A DNA stretch of 64,000 bases from Streptomyces sp. NBC_00273 (GCF_036178145.1 NZ_CP108067.1:2418001-2482000); one strand, 5' to 3'; positions 17,291-26,229 are shown, numbered from the stretch's first letter. Translations and numbers: made by a program. Notes: generated from the sequence alone by a model not told the origin.

Positions 17291-20053
17291 ATGGGGGATC
17301 TGCTCGTCTTCGCACTGAGCGGTCTGGTCTCCGGCGCCCTGTACGCACTGCTCGCCACCGGGCTGGTGCTGTCGTACTCGGCGTCCGGACTGTTCAACTT
17401 CGCGCACGGGGCCACCGCCTACCTGTGCGCGCTCACCTTCTACGAGCTGCACTCGGGGCTGGGCTGGCCCGCCGTCCCGGCCGCCCTCCTGGTGGTCTTC
17501 GTCCTGGCCCCCGGTCTCGGCTGGGGGCTGGACCGGCTGATGTTCCGGCGGCTCGCCCGGGTCGGCGAGACCGCGCAGATCGTGGCCACCATCGGGCTGC
17601 TGGTGGCGCTGCCGGCCGCCGGGCTGTGGCTGGTGGAACTGCTGGCGGAGGCGGGCGCGCCGGTGAAGCCGGCGGAGAACCAGTTCGGGCTGCCGGGAGT
17701 GGGGCCCAGCCCCGCGCGGTCCTGGCAGCTCGCGGACGGCGTCGGCATCGACTCCGACCAGCTGATCACCTGGGTGGTGACGGCACTGGTGGCGGTGGCC
17801 CTGTGGGTGCTGATGCGGCACACGCGGCTGGGGCTGCAGCTGCGGGCAGCCGTCGACAACCGCTCGCTGACCGAACTGCGCGGCATCAGCGCCGACCGGC
17901 TGTCGTCGGTGGCCTGGATGATCGCGTCGGGCCTGGCGGGCCTCGCAGGTGTGCTGGCGACCCCGCTGCTCGGTCTGTCGGCGCACGACTTCACCCTCTT
18001 CCTGTTCGTGTCGGCCACGGCGGCGGTCATCGGACGGTTCGCTTCCGTGCCGCTCGCCTTCGCGGGCGGACTCGGGCTGGGGGTGCTGCAGAACCTGGTG
18101 GCGGGGTACGCGTCCTTCGCCGAGTCCGTCACCGGCTTCCGGACGGCCGTGCCCTTCCTGATCCTGTTCGGCGGGCTGCTGGTACTGACCCGTACGGCGC
18201 GGACGGCGGGGGTCGCGGCCGTGGACGAGCCGCCGGTCGACCATCTGGCCGGGGCCTCGTGGGGGCGACGGTGGGGGGTGTGGGCAGCGGGTGCGGCAGC
18301 GCTGTGCGTGGCGCTCTACACCGTGACCACCCCCTTCTGGAGCGGACTGCTGGCGCAGGGGCTGGCCATCGCGCTCGTGTTCATGTCCTTCACGGTGGTG
18401 ACCGGGCTCGGGGCGATGGTGTCGCTGGCGCAGGGCACCTTCGTGACCGGCGCCGCGCTCGTGGCCGGGCTGCTCATGAGCCGGGGCTGGCCCTTCGTGG
18501 CCGCCCTGGCGGTGGGCACGTGCGCGGCGGCCCTACTGGGGGCGCTCGTCGCACTGCCGGCGCTGCGGCTGGGGGGCAGGTCCCTGGCCCTGGCCACGCT
18601 GGCGCTGGCCTTCCTGGCCGATCAGGTGCTGTTCCAGCTGCGCTGGCTGCGCAACGGCGATGCGGGATGGTCGATCCCGCGGCCGGTGTTCGGACCGGTG
18701 GACCTCTCCGACGACCGGGCGCTGGGGGTGGCCCTGGTGGTCCTGGTCGCGCTGGTGGCGGCCGGGCTGACCGCGCTGCGCCACTCCCCGTCGGGGCGGG
18801 CGATGCTGGCGGTCCGGTCGGCCCCGGCGGCGGCCGTCGCCTCGGGGGTCTCCGTACTGCGCACGAAACTGCTGCTGTTCACGCTGTCGGCGGGGCTGGC
18901 CGGGTTCGGGGGCGTGCTGTACGCGTCGTACAACACCCGGATCACGGCGACGGACTTCACGGCGATGACCGGGCTGGTGTGGCTGGCGGTGGTCGTGGCG
19001 GCGGGCGTGCGCCGGCCGCAGTACGCGGTGGTGGCCGGGCTGGTGTTCGCCGTCGCCCCGCGGGTGCTGGCGGACCACGTGACGGCGTCGGCGCACCTGC
19101 CGGTGATCCTGTTCGGGCTGGCGGGGTTGGCCCTGGCCAATGATCCGGACGGGTACTGCGCGGCGGTGCCGGTGCGGCTGGCGCGGCGGCGCGCCGCCAC
19201 TTCCCGGGGCTCCGCCCCGGACCCCTCGGGGGCTCCGCCCCCGGACCCCCGCGCCTCGAACTCCCCCAGCTACCGCCGGGAGGGGCCCCCTGGCGAGGCT
19301 GAATCTGCCCTGCGGGCAAACCAGCCCGGCCTCGCGGGGCTGAGCCCCGAAAGTCCCGCAGGGCCTGCCCTGGAGCTGCGCGGCGTCACGGCCGGGTACG
19401 ACGGGGGGCTCGTGCTGCACGGGGTCGATCTCACCGTCCGCGCGGGCGAGATCCTCGCCGTGCTCGGACCGAACGGGGCCGGGAAGAGCACCGCCTGCCG
19501 GGTCGCCGCCGGGCTGCTGCCGGTCGGGGCCGGGGCGGTGTACGTGGGCGGGCGGGACGCGACCCGGGACGGGGCCGTGCGCCGGTCGCGGGCCGGGGTG
19601 CTGCTCGCCCCCGAAGGACGCGGGATCTTCCCCGCGCTCACCATCGAGGAGAACCTGGCCCTGTACCTGGAAGACGCCGACGCCCGGGCCGCCGTCTACG
19701 CCCGCTTCCCGCGGCTCGCCGAGCGGCGCGCGATCCCCGCCGGAGCGCTCTCGGGCGGGGAGCAGCAAATGCTGGCCCTGGCTCCGCTGCTCCAGCGGCC
19801 GCCCGCGGTCCTGATCGCCGACGAACCTTTGCTCGGGCTCGCCCCGCGCGTGGTGGAGGAGGTGTACGCGCTGCTCACCGAGCTCCGCGACGCGGGGACG
19901 GCGCTGCTCCTGGTGGAGGAGAAGGCGGCCGAGATCCTCGGGATCGCCGACACCGTGGCCTACCTCTCCCAGGGGCGGGTCTCCTGGTGCGGCCCCCGGG
20001 CCGAGGTGGAGGCGGACCGGCTCACCGAGGCCTACCTGGGGATGGCGACATGA
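17291..20053 (+). CDS. Fused ABC importer: LivH-like + LivM-like permeases + LivF-like ATPase
   Basis: One 920-residue polypeptide combines three usually separate subunits. Residues about 1-300 are the LivH-type permease (SASGLFNFAHGATAYLCA). About 325-620 are the LivM-type permease (SLAQGTFVTGAALVAG; TFTAMTGLVWLAVVVAAGV region). About 690-920 are a LivF-type ATPase with Walker A GPNGAGKST (about 728), signature LSGGEQQM and Walker B VLIADEP. The joining segment (about 620-690) is Pro/Ser/Gly-rich and is encoded by palindromic repeat DNA. It contains no ATG, GTG or TTG in frame before the ATPase, so independent translation is unlikely. It overlaps the next gene by ATGA. Confidence 0.9.
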   Translation: MGDLLVFALSGLVSGALYALLATGLVLSYSASGLFNFAHGATAYLCALTFYELHSGLGWPAVPAALLVVFVLAPGLGWGLDRLMFRRLARVGETAQIVATIGLLVALPAAGLWLVELLAEAGAPVKPAENQFGLPGVGPSPARSWQLADGVGIDSDQLITWVVTALVAVALWVLMRHTRLGLQLRAAVDNRSLTELRGISADRLSSVAWMIASGLAGLAGVLATPLLGLSAHDFTLFLFVSATAAVIGRFASVPLAFAGGLGLGVLQNLVAGYASFAESVTGFRTAVPFLILFGGLLVLTRTARTAGVAAVDEPPVDHLAGASWGRRWGVWAAGAAALCVALYTVTTPFWSGLLAQGLAIALVFMSFTVVTGLGAMVSLAQGTFVTGAALVAGLLMSRGWPFVAALAVGTCAAALLGALVALPALRLGGRSLALATLALAFLADQVLFQLRWLRNGDAGWSIPRPVFGPVDLSDDRALGVALVVLVALVAAGLTALRHSPSGRAMLAVRSAPAAAVASGVSVLRTKLLLFTLSAGLAGFGGVLYASYNTRITATDFTAMTGLVWLAVVVAAGVRRPQYAVVAGLVFAVAPRVLADHVTASAHLPVILFGLAGLALANDPDGYCAAVPVRLARRRAATSRGSAPDPSGAPPPDPRASNSPSYRREGPPGEAESALRANQPGLAGLSPESPAGPALELRGVTAGYDGGLVLHGVDLTVRAGEILAVLGPNGAGKSTACRVAAGLLPVGAGAVYVGGRDATRDGAVRRSRAGVLLAPEGRGIFPALTIEENLALYLEDADARAAVYARFPRLAERRAIPAGALSGGEQQMLALAPLLQRPPAVLIADEPLLGLAPRVVEEVYALLTELRDAGTALLLVEEKAAEILGIADTVAYLSQGRVSWCGPRAEVEADRLTEAYLGMAT
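19205..19244. repeat. Streptomyces-type palindromic repeat inside the fusion linker
   Basis: CGGGGCTCCGCCCCG (19205-19219) and CGGGGGCTCCGCCCCCG (19227-19243) are the GC-rich palindromes usually seen between Streptomyces genes. A third small palindrome, GCGGGGCTGAGCCCCG, lies at about 19334-19349. Here they are translated in frame as the linker between permease and ATPase. Confidence 0.75.
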
Positions 20054-20826
20054 GCGGGAGCGGGTACGTACTGGAGGCCCGCGGGGTCGGTGTGCGCTTC
20101 GGCGGCGTCCGGGCGCTGACCGGGGTGGATCTCGGGGTGCGCGCGGGCGAGGTGTGCGGGCTGATCGGGCCGAACGGCGCCGGGAAGACCACGCTGTTCG
20201 ACGTGCTGTCCGGGATCCGCCGCCCCGACCACGGGCGGCTGCTGCTGGACGGGGCGGACGTCACCCGCCGCTCCCCCGTCTGGCGGGCCCGGCACGGGAT
20301 ACGCCGGACGTTCCAGCGGCAGCAGTTGTTCGGCCAGCTGAGCGTGGCCGACAACATGCTGGTGGCGCAGGAGTGGCGGGGCGGCGGGGGCGGGCCGGCC
20401 GCCGATCTCCTGGCCCTGCCGGCCCGGCGGGCCCGGGAGCGCGAGCGCCGGGCCCGCGGCGAGCGGGTGCTGGCCGACTGCGGGATCGGCGCGCTCGGGG
20501 CCTCGTACGCCGGCGGGCTGCCCGTCGGGCAGGCCCGGATGGTGGAGCTGGCCCGTGCGGTGGCCGATCCGCCCCGGGTGCTGCTGCTGGACGAGCCGGC
20601 GTCGGGCATGTCCGCGCCCGAGCGCGGCCGGCTCGCGGAGGTCGTGCGGGTGCTGGCGGAGCGGGAGGGCTGCGCGGTGCTGCTGGTCGAGCACAACGTG
20701 GCCTTCGTGATGGAGCTGTGCGCGCGGGTCGTCGTACTGGATCTCGGGACGGTGCTGGCCGAGGGCACTGCGGCCGAGGTCCGGGCGAACCCGCTGGTGC
20801 GGGAGGCGTACCTCGGGACCGCGTGA
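20050..20826 (+). CDS. LivG-type ABC importer ATPase
   Basis: A 258-residue ATPase, second nucleotide-binding subunit of the importer. Walker A GPNGAGKTT, the LivG-specific insert region RRTFQRQQLFGQLSVADNML, Walker B VLLLDEPASGMS and the switch His in LLVEHNVAF are present. The signature motif is weak: LPVGQARM in place of the usual L-S/P-x-G-Q form, still retaining GQ. The start ATG 20050 overlaps the previous stop by four bases, indicating translational coupling with the fused permease-ATPase. With the fused LivF domain it would give the usual two-ATPase complex. Confidence 0.92.
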   Translation: MSGSGYVLEARGVGVRFGGVRALTGVDLGVRAGEVCGLIGPNGAGKTTLFDVLSGIRRPDHGRLLLDGADVTRRSPVWRARHGIRRTFQRQQLFGQLSVADNMLVAQEWRGGGGGPAADLLALPARRARERERRARGERVLADCGIGALGASYAGGLPVGQARMVELARAVADPPRVLLLDEPASGMSAPERGRLAEVVRVLAEREGCAVLLVEHNVAFVMELCARVVVLDLGTVLAEGTAAEVRANPLVREAYLGTA

Positions 20827-20955
20827 GGGCGCGCACGGAAAGTTGGCGGGAATACGTCGTACGAGGGGCCGGTTATCGCCCCTTGTGCGACGCTCCACGA
20901 CCGCCGCATCACCGCACCGACGCATCAACGCTCCGACGTGAGGGAACGACCAGAC

Positions 20956-21804
20956 GTGAACCAGGTCCCCGCCATCAAGCTCAACAACGGCACGCTCATG
21001 CCCCAGCTCGGCTACGGCGTCTGGCAGGTGCCGGACGCGGAGGCGGAGCGCGCCGTCGGGACCGCCCTGGAGGTCGGTTACCGCAGCATCGACACGGCCG
21101 CCATCTACCGCAACGAGAAGGGCACGGGCAAGGCCGTCGCCGCTTCCGGGCTGCCGCGCGAGGAGCTGTTCGTCACCACCAAGCTGTGGAACGGCCCGAA
21201 GCAGACGTGGGGCCGGGACCAGGTGCTGCGCGCCTTCGACGACTCCCTCGCCAAGCTGCGCCTGGACCACGTCGACCTGTACCTGATCCACTGGCCGCGC
21301 CCGATGCGCGACGACTTCGTCGCCATCTGGAAGACCTTCGAGGAGATCGCGGCGAGCGGCCGCGCCAAGGCGGTCGGCGTGTCGAACTTCCGCCCGGCCG
21401 ACCTTGAGCGGCTCGCCGCCGAGAGCGAGTTGGTCCCGGCCGTGAACCAGGTCGAGCTGCACCCGCTCTTCCCGCAGGCCGAGCTGCGCGCCGAGCACGC
21501 CGGCCGCGGAATCGCCACCGAGGCCTGGTCCCCGCTGGGCCAGGGCAAGGAGCTGCTGACGCTCCCGGCCGTGGCCGCGATCGCCGCCGCGTACGGCCGC
21601 AGCGCCGCGCAGGTGGTGCTGCGCTGGCACCTGCAGCACGGGAACATCGTGATCCCGAAGTCGGTGACCCCCGCGCGCATCCGGGAGAACCTGGACGTGT
21701 TCGGCTTCGAGCTGGCGGCCGCCGACATGGCGGCGCTGGACGCCCTGGGCGCGGGCGCGGCGGGCCGGCGGATCGGGCCGGACCCGGCCGAGTTCGACGT
21801 GTGA
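20956..21804 (+). CDS. Aldo/keto reductase
   Basis: NADPH-dependent (beta/alpha)8-barrel reductase of 282 residues that reduces aldehydes or ketones such as 2,5-diketo-gluconate analogues. The tetrad is complete: Asp46, Tyr51, Lys76 and His112 in LIHWP; cofactor motif IPKSVTPARIREN is near the C-terminus. I prefer GTG 20956 (MNQVPAIKL) because AGGGA lies 10 bases before it; an upstream in-frame GTG at 20938 has no ribosome-binding site. It follows the importer operon at a distance of about 130 bases and probably has its own promoter. Confidence 0.92.
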   Translation: MNQVPAIKLNNGTLMPQLGYGVWQVPDAEAERAVGTALEVGYRSIDTAAIYRNEKGTGKAVAASGLPREELFVTTKLWNGPKQTWGRDQVLRAFDDSLAKLRLDHVDLYLIHWPRPMRDDFVAIWKTFEEIAASGRAKAVGVSNFRPADLERLAAESELVPAVNQVELHPLFPQAELRAEHAGRGIATEAWSPLGQGKELLTLPAVAAIAAAYGRSAAQVVLRWHLQHGNIVIPKSVTPARIRENLDVFGFELAAADMAALDALGAGAAGRRIGPDPAEFDV

Positions 21805-21810
21805 CGCGAT

Positions 21811-21844
21811 CCGGGTCCGGGTCCGGGTCTGGGTCCGGGTCCGG
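21811..21844. repeat. Hexanucleotide tandem repeat (CCGGGT)n
   Basis: About five and a half copies of CCGGGT with one C-to-T change lie directly after the aldo/keto reductase stop and before the convergent methyltransferase end. No function is apparent. Confidence 0.6.
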
Positions 21845-21861
21845 TCAGCCCTCCGCGCGGG

Positions 21862-22626
21862 TCAGACGCGTACGAAGCTCCGTATGCGGTACGTCGGCTC
21901 CGCGCGCGGGACGTCCTGGTCCGGCAGCAGTTCCAGCCGGGCCGCCAGCTCCTGCGCGGTGATGCCGCGCGGGACGATCCGGGAGGCGTACCGGCCCGCG
22001 AGCAGGGACTCGGCGGAGCCGCGCGGGGTACGGCCCTGGCCGTGGCCGGTGAAAAGCGCCTCGCCGACCGCGAGCAGGCCCGCCCTGGCCGCGTAGGCCT
22101 CGACCTCCCCGGAGGCGTCCGAGGGGGTCGGGGTCAGGTGCGCGGCGAAGACGGCGTCGATGTCGCTGCCGACGTCGTGCGCCGAGTCCTTGTCCACGGT
22201 GGCGAGGAAGACCCCGCCGGGCCGCAGCACCCGGGCGGCCTCGGCGATCACCGCCGGCACCAGTCCCGGCTCGCGCAGCAGGTGCAGCAGCCACACCGCG
22301 CTGACCGCGTCCAGGGACTGCGACCGGACCGGCAGCCGGGCCGCATCGGCGAGGGTCACCGGGATGCCGCGCCGCACCGCTATCGCGGCCATGCCGTGGG
22401 AGGCGTCCGCGCCCAGGACGCGTAGGGCGGGGCGCCTGATCCGGCTGGTGACGATGCCGGTGCCGCAGCCGATGTCGAGGAGGGTCTGCGCGTCCGCGGG
22501 GAGCAGCTCGAGAACGGCGGCGGCCGCGGCTTCGGCGCGCGGGACGCCGCCGCGGGTGGTGTCGTAGGCCTCGGCCTCGGCGTCGTAGTCGAGCAGGGAT
22601 CTCACGGACGGTATGTGCGTGGTCAT
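21862..22626 (-). CDS. Class I SAM-dependent methyltransferase
   Basis: A 254-residue Rossmann-fold methyltransferase. Motif I LLDIGCGTGIVTSRI (about residues 48-62) binds S-adenosylmethionine. The later ARVLRPGGVFLATV segment is the typical post-II/III region. The N-terminal DYDAEAEAYDTTRGG is shared with UbiE/BioC-like small-molecule methyltransferases. Its ATG overlaps the pterin dehydratase stop by four bases, so the two are co-translated. Substrate unknown. Confidence 0.88.
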   Translation of the reverse strand: MTTHIPSVRSLLDYDAEAEAYDTTRGGVPRAEAAAAAVLELLPADAQTLLDIGCGTGIVTSRIRRPALRVLGADASHGMAAIAVRRGIPVTLADAARLPVRSQSLDAVSAVWLLHLLREPGLVPAVIAEAARVLRPGGVFLATVDKDSAHDVGSDIDAVFAAHLTPTPSDASGEVEAYAARAGLLAVGEALFTGHGQGRTPRGSAESLLAGRYASRIVPRGITAQELAARLELLPDQDVPRAEPTYRIRSFVRV

Positions 22627-22931
22627 CAGCTCGCGCCGTGGGCCGGGGCGAGGGCCTCGACGCGTTCGGCGAGGGCGAAGTCGGACTCCGTCACCACACC
22701 ACCGGCATCGTGGCTGTTCACGGAGAGCCGGACCGTGTTGTAGCCGAGGGTCAGGTCGGAGTGGTGGTTCAACTCATCCTGGACGGTGGCGATATGGACG
22801 ACGAGGGCGCTCGCGGCGAAATGCGTGCCCAGCCGGTAGGTGCGGAAGATCCGGTCGTCCTCGAAGGCCCAGCCGGGGAGCTCCCGCAACCGGTCCTCGA
22901 TCTCCTTCTGTGACAACGGCTCACTCGGCAT
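22626..22931 (-). CDS. 4a-hydroxytetrahydrobiopterin dehydratase (PCD/DCoH)
   Basis: A 101-residue protein of normal family length. It dehydrates 4a-hydroxytetrahydropterin, recycling the cofactor of aromatic amino acid hydroxylases, or acts in molybdopterin metabolism. Landmarks are LPGWAF at the start, the active-site ELNHHSDLTLGYN (usual form HHPD; here Ser replaces Pro) and LSVNSHDAGGVTESD-like HDAGG. The two catalytic His are kept. It is coupled to the methyltransferase and divergent from the Tat oxidoreductase. No aromatic hydroxylase is in view. Confidence 0.92.
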   Translation of the reverse strand: MPSEPLSQKEIEDRLRELPGWAFEDDRIFRTYRLGTHFAASALVVHIATVQDELNHHSDLTLGYNTVRLSVNSHDAGGVVTESDFALAERVEALAPAHGAS

Positions 22932-23075
22932 GCACCGGCTCCTTTTCCCCGTGACGTGTAGTCAAGGTTCCCACAGTGCACACCGGACCAATCCTTTCGC
23001 GCCATAGTGCGCTCGGGTGCTCCTGCACCTTCCGGGTCCGTCGCACCCCCCATAGGCTCCTGCACCGAACACACT

Positions 23076-23090
23076 GTTACCGGCGGTAAC
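23076..23090. promoter_or_regulatory. GTTACC-N3-GGTAAC palindrome
   Basis: GTTACCGGCGGTAAC is a perfect inverted repeat 15 bases upstream of the FAD oxidoreductase start, in the divergent promoter region with the pterin dehydratase gene. It is a likely repressor site. Related half-sites recur at 26230-26248 and 30969-30987 with a 5-base centre. Confidence 0.5.
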
Positions 23091-23105
23091 GAGGGGGCAT
23101 CCGTC

Positions 23106-24893
23106 ATGGCGGGCACAGGAAGTTCCAGGCGTACGTTCATCGCGGGCGCGGGCGCGGCGGCCGCCGCCGGGGCGGTCCCGGCCGGGGCCGGGGCGACTCC
23201 AGCGGCAGCCGCCGGGACCGGACCGGCTCCCGCCGGACGGCGCGTCGCGGTGCTCGGCGGCGGGGTGGCGGGCCTGACGGCGGCGCACGAACTCGCCGAG
23301 CGCGGATACGCCGTGACCGTGTACGAGCGCCGGGCCCTCGGCGGCAAGGCGCGCAGCATGGACGTACCCGGAAGCGCCCGCGGCGGGCGCCGGCCACTGC
23401 CCGCCGAGCACGGCTTCCGCTTCATCCCCGGCATTTACCACAACCTGCCCGACACCATGCGGCGCATCCCGTTCCCCGGGAACGCGGCCGGGGTGTGGGA
23501 CAACCTCGTCGCCCCGCGCGAGATGATGTTCGCCCGGGCGGCCGGGCGCGAGGACCTGCGCGGACCGATCCCGTGGCCCGGTCACTCCCCCGCCGAGCTG
23601 ACGCCCGAGGAGATCCGGCGCGCCCTCGCCGGCATCCTGCAGACGCTCGTCCGGCTCCCGCCGCACGAGACGGCGTACTTCGTCGACCGCGTGCTGGTCT
23701 TCCTGACCAGCTGCGACGAGCGGCGCGAGGAGGTCTGGGAGCGGACGCCCTGGTGGGACTTCGTGCGCGCGGAGCGGATGTCGAACGAGTACCGGCGCAT
23801 CCTCGCCGTCGGCATCACCCGCAACATCGTGGCGACCAAGGCCGAGGAGGCCTCCACCCGTACGGTCGGCACCCTCGGCGAGGCCTTCGTCCTCAACCTG
23901 CTGGGGCGCGGGGCGGACGGCCCGCCCGACCGGATCCTCAACCTGCCGACCAACGAGGCCTGGATCGACCCCTGGGAGGCCCATCTGCGCTCCCTCGGCG
24001 TGGAGTTCAGGATCGGCTGGACCGTGCGGGAGGTGCGGTACGCGGGCGGTCGGGTGAGCGGGGTCGCCGTCGAGGGCCCGGACGGCGCCGGGCGGACCGT
24101 CACCGCCGACCACTACGTGAGCGCGCTGCCCGTCGAGCACGCCCGCCGCACCTGGAGCGCGGCGCTACGGGCCGCCGATCCGATGCTGGGGCGCTGCGAC
24201 GCGCTGGAGACGGACTGGATGACCGGCATCCAGTTCTATCTGACCGAACGGGCCGAGCTGGTGCACGGCCACCTCAACTGCATCGACTCCCCCTGGTCGT
24301 TGACGGCGATCCAGCAGGCCGAGCACTGGCCGTCCCGAGACTTCCCGGCCGACTACGGCGACGGGACGGCGGTCGACTGCCTGTCGGTGGACATCTCCGA
24401 GTGGGACAAACCGGGGATCCTGTACGGAAAGACGGCCAAGCAGTGCACGCGCGAGGAGGTGGCGCGCGAGGTGTGGGCCCAGCTGAAGGCCTCCCTCAAC
24501 GACACCGGGCGGACCCTGCTGACCGACTCCACGCTGCACTCGTGGTTCCTGGACCCGGGCGTGGACGGGCTCGGCACCCCGCACCCCACCAACCAGGACG
24601 AGCTGTTGATCCACCCGGTCGGCACCCTGCACAACCGACCGAGCGCGGGCACCCGCATCCCGAACTTCTTCCTCAGCGGGGACTACGTCGCCGTCGACAT
24701 CGACCTCGCGACGATGGAAGGGGCCAACGCCTCGGCGCGCGCGGCCGTCAACTCCCTGCTGGACCACGACGGTTCCGACGCCCCGCGGTGCACCGTCCAT
24801 CCGATGTACCGGGCGCCGGAACTGGAGCCCGCCAAACGGCACGACCGGTGGCGCTACCGTCTCGGCCTGCGGAACGTCTTCGACCTGGGCTGA
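23106..24893 (+). CDS. Tat-exported FAD-dependent oxidoreductase (phytoene desaturase/HpnE-like)
   Basis: A 595-residue flavoprotein. From ATG 23106 the N-terminus is a twin-arginine signal (SSRRTFIAG, Arg8-Arg9) followed by a long Ala/Gly stretch, so it should be exported folded with FAD. The dinucleotide-binding motif is VAVLGGGVAGLTAAHELAE, then GGKARS. The C-terminus has FFLSGDYV and EGANASARAAVNSLL, as in hydroxysqualene dehydroxylase and carotenoid desaturase relatives. An open frame begins 99 bases earlier but spans the operator. The substrate is probably an isoprenoid or other hydrophobe; no squalene or carotenoid genes are adjacent. Confidence 0.85.
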   Translation: MAGTGSSRRTFIAGAGAAAAAGAVPAGAGATPAAAAGTGPAPAGRRVAVLGGGVAGLTAAHELAERGYAVTVYERRALGGKARSMDVPGSARGGRRPLPAEHGFRFIPGIYHNLPDTMRRIPFPGNAAGVWDNLVAPREMMFARAAGREDLRGPIPWPGHSPAELTPEEIRRALAGILQTLVRLPPHETAYFVDRVLVFLTSCDERREEVWERTPWWDFVRAERMSNEYRRILAVGITRNIVATKAEEASTRTVGTLGEAFVLNLLGRGADGPPDRILNLPTNEAWIDPWEAHLRSLGVEFRIGWTVREVRYAGGRVSGVAVEGPDGAGRTVTADHYVSALPVEHARRTWSAALRAADPMLGRCDALETDWMTGIQFYLTERAELVHGHLNCIDSPWSLTAIQQAEHWPSRDFPADYGDGTAVDCLSVDISEWDKPGILYGKTAKQCTREEVAREVWAQLKASLNDTGRTLLTDSTLHSWFLDPGVDGLGTPHPTNQDELLIHPVGTLHNRPSAGTRIPNFFLSGDYVAVDIDLATMEGANASARAAVNSLLDHDGSDAPRCTVHPMYRAPELEPAKRHDRWRYRLGLRNVFDLG

Positions 24894-24904
24894 CCCCTCT
24901 CGGC

Positions 24905-24918
24905 TAACGTCGTACGCA
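24905..24918 (+). promoter_or_regulatory. Leaderless -10 element of the XRE regulator
   Basis: TAACGT at 24905-24910 lies 7 bases before ATG 24918 with no ribosome-binding site between, the layout of Streptomyces leaderless genes. Confidence 0.45.
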
Positions 24919-25709
24919 TGACGACGACGAGTGTGGGCACCCTGCTGCGCGCCTGGCGGGAGCGGCGCGGCATCAGCCAGCTGGAGCTGGCGGGCCGCGC
25001 CGACTCCTCGTCCCGGCACATCAGCTTCATCGAAACGGGCCGGTCCCGGCCGAGCGAGGAGATGGTGCTGCGGCTCGCCGGCCATCTCGACGTACCGATG
25101 CGGGAGCGCAACTCCCTGCTGCTCGCGGCGGGTTACGCCCCGCGCTATGCGCACACCGCGCTGGACGACCCGGCGATGGAGACGCTGCGCGAGGGCATCG
25201 CCCGCCTGCTGGCCGGGTACGAGCCCTACCCGGCCCTGGTCGTGAACGCCGTGTACGACGTCGTCGCCGCCAACCGGGGCATCGCGATGCTGCTGGACGG
25301 GCTACCGGAGCACCTGCTGACCCCGCCGCTGAACGCCATGCGGATCACCTTGCACCCCGAGGGCCTGGCCCCGCGGATCCACAACCTCAAGGAGTGGCGC
25401 GGGCACCTGCTGGCGCAGATGGAGCGGCAGATCGCACTGGCCCGCTCCGAGCCGCTGCGCGCCCTGTACGAGGAGGTGTCGGCCTATCCGGTCGCCGAGC
25501 GCCCGGGCGGCGACGGCGCTCCGGAGGAGTCCACCCCGTACATCGCGCTGCCGCTGGTCATCGAGCACGACGGGCACCTGTTGTCGTTCGTGTCGTCCAT
25601 CGCGACCTTCAATACGCCGATGGACGTGACCGTCGCCGAGCTGGCCATCGAGACGATGCTCCCGGCCGACCCGGCGACGGTGAAGTACCTGCGCTCACTG
25701 GGAGGCTGA
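24918..25709 (+). CDS. XRE-family regulator with MmyB-type ligand domain
   Basis: A 263-residue regulator. Residues about 7-65 are a lambda-repressor-type helix-turn-helix (LRAWRERRGISQLELAGRAD; SSRHISFIETGRSRPS). Residues about 95-255 match the MmyB-like PAS-type ligand-binding domain (YPALVVNAVYDVVAANRG; the IATFNTPMDVTVAELAIET end). Such regulators bind small lipophilic ligands and often control adjacent oxidoreductase genes, here the Tat-exported flavoprotein 25 bases upstream. It overlaps the convergent membrane gene by 15 bases. Confidence 0.9.
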   Translation: MTTTSVGTLLRAWRERRGISQLELAGRADSSSRHISFIETGRSRPSEEMVLRLAGHLDVPMRERNSLLLAAGYAPRYAHTALDDPAMETLREGIARLLAGYEPYPALVVNAVYDVVAANRGIAMLLDGLPEHLLTPPLNAMRITLHPEGLAPRIHNLKEWRGHLLAQMERQIALARSEPLRALYEEVSAYPVAERPGGDGAPEESTPYIALPLVIEHDGHLLSFVSSIATFNTPMDVTVAELAIETMLPADPATVKYLRSLGG

Positions 25710-26117
25710 GCCCGAACGCAGGGCGAGCTGCTGGAGCACGGCGAAGCCGGCCACGGTGACGGCCTGCGCCGGGATCCACAGCAGCCCGGCGGTGGTGGGC
25801 TCGAACCAGAGGGCCAACGACGCCAGGCTGAGGGCGGCCCAGGCGTAGTTCGTCTCGACGACGAGCTTCACGGGCAGGACGGGCGGCTGCGGCCGCGAGG
25901 CGAGCCATCCGACGCCGGCCCCGTACGCGACGAGGAGGATCCCCAGTTCCAGCAACAGCCCCTGCCCGACCCCGAGCAGCCGGCCGAGCGGGGCGGACAG
26001 GGCGACGTACGCGAGCCCGTTGGCGGTGGTGACGACCGAGTCGAGGGCGAGGATCCGGCGCAGGGCGGTCTGCGGGACGCGATTGCGGGTGAAGCCGGCG
26101 AGCGGGGTCGCGGACAT
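25695..26117 (-). CDS. Small four-helix integral membrane protein
   Basis: A 140-residue protein from ATG 26117 (MSATPLAGFTRNR) with four hydrophobic segments: about residues 19-45, 52-72, 88-108 and 113-133. It has no catalytic motif. It ends inside the last codons of the convergent XRE gene, so the two transcripts are mutually antisense at their 3' ends. The palindrome at 26230-26248 lies 113 bases upstream. The call of a membrane protein is safe; the function is unknown. Confidence 0.7.
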   Translation of the reverse strand: MSATPLAGFTRNRVPQTALRRILALDSVVTTANGLAYVALSAPLGRLLGVGQGLLLELGILLVAYGAGVGWLASRPQPPVLPVKLVVETNYAWAALSLASLALWFEPTTAGLLWIPAQAVTVAGFAVLQQLALRSGSASQ

Positions 26118-26229
26118 GGGAATCAGCCTCCATCGAGGTCGAACGGCCAGGCGGGACACGGATCCCGGGACCGAGTGCGCGGCCCCGGAACCCGATGCGT
26201 CCACTGTGCCGGGGTCCGCGAGGAGGGTC

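Noticed and set aside
15791..18244. 817-residue minus-strand ORF opposite the importer genes
   Set aside because: It is antisense to the lipoprotein and fused permease, which have clear signal, membrane and domain features.
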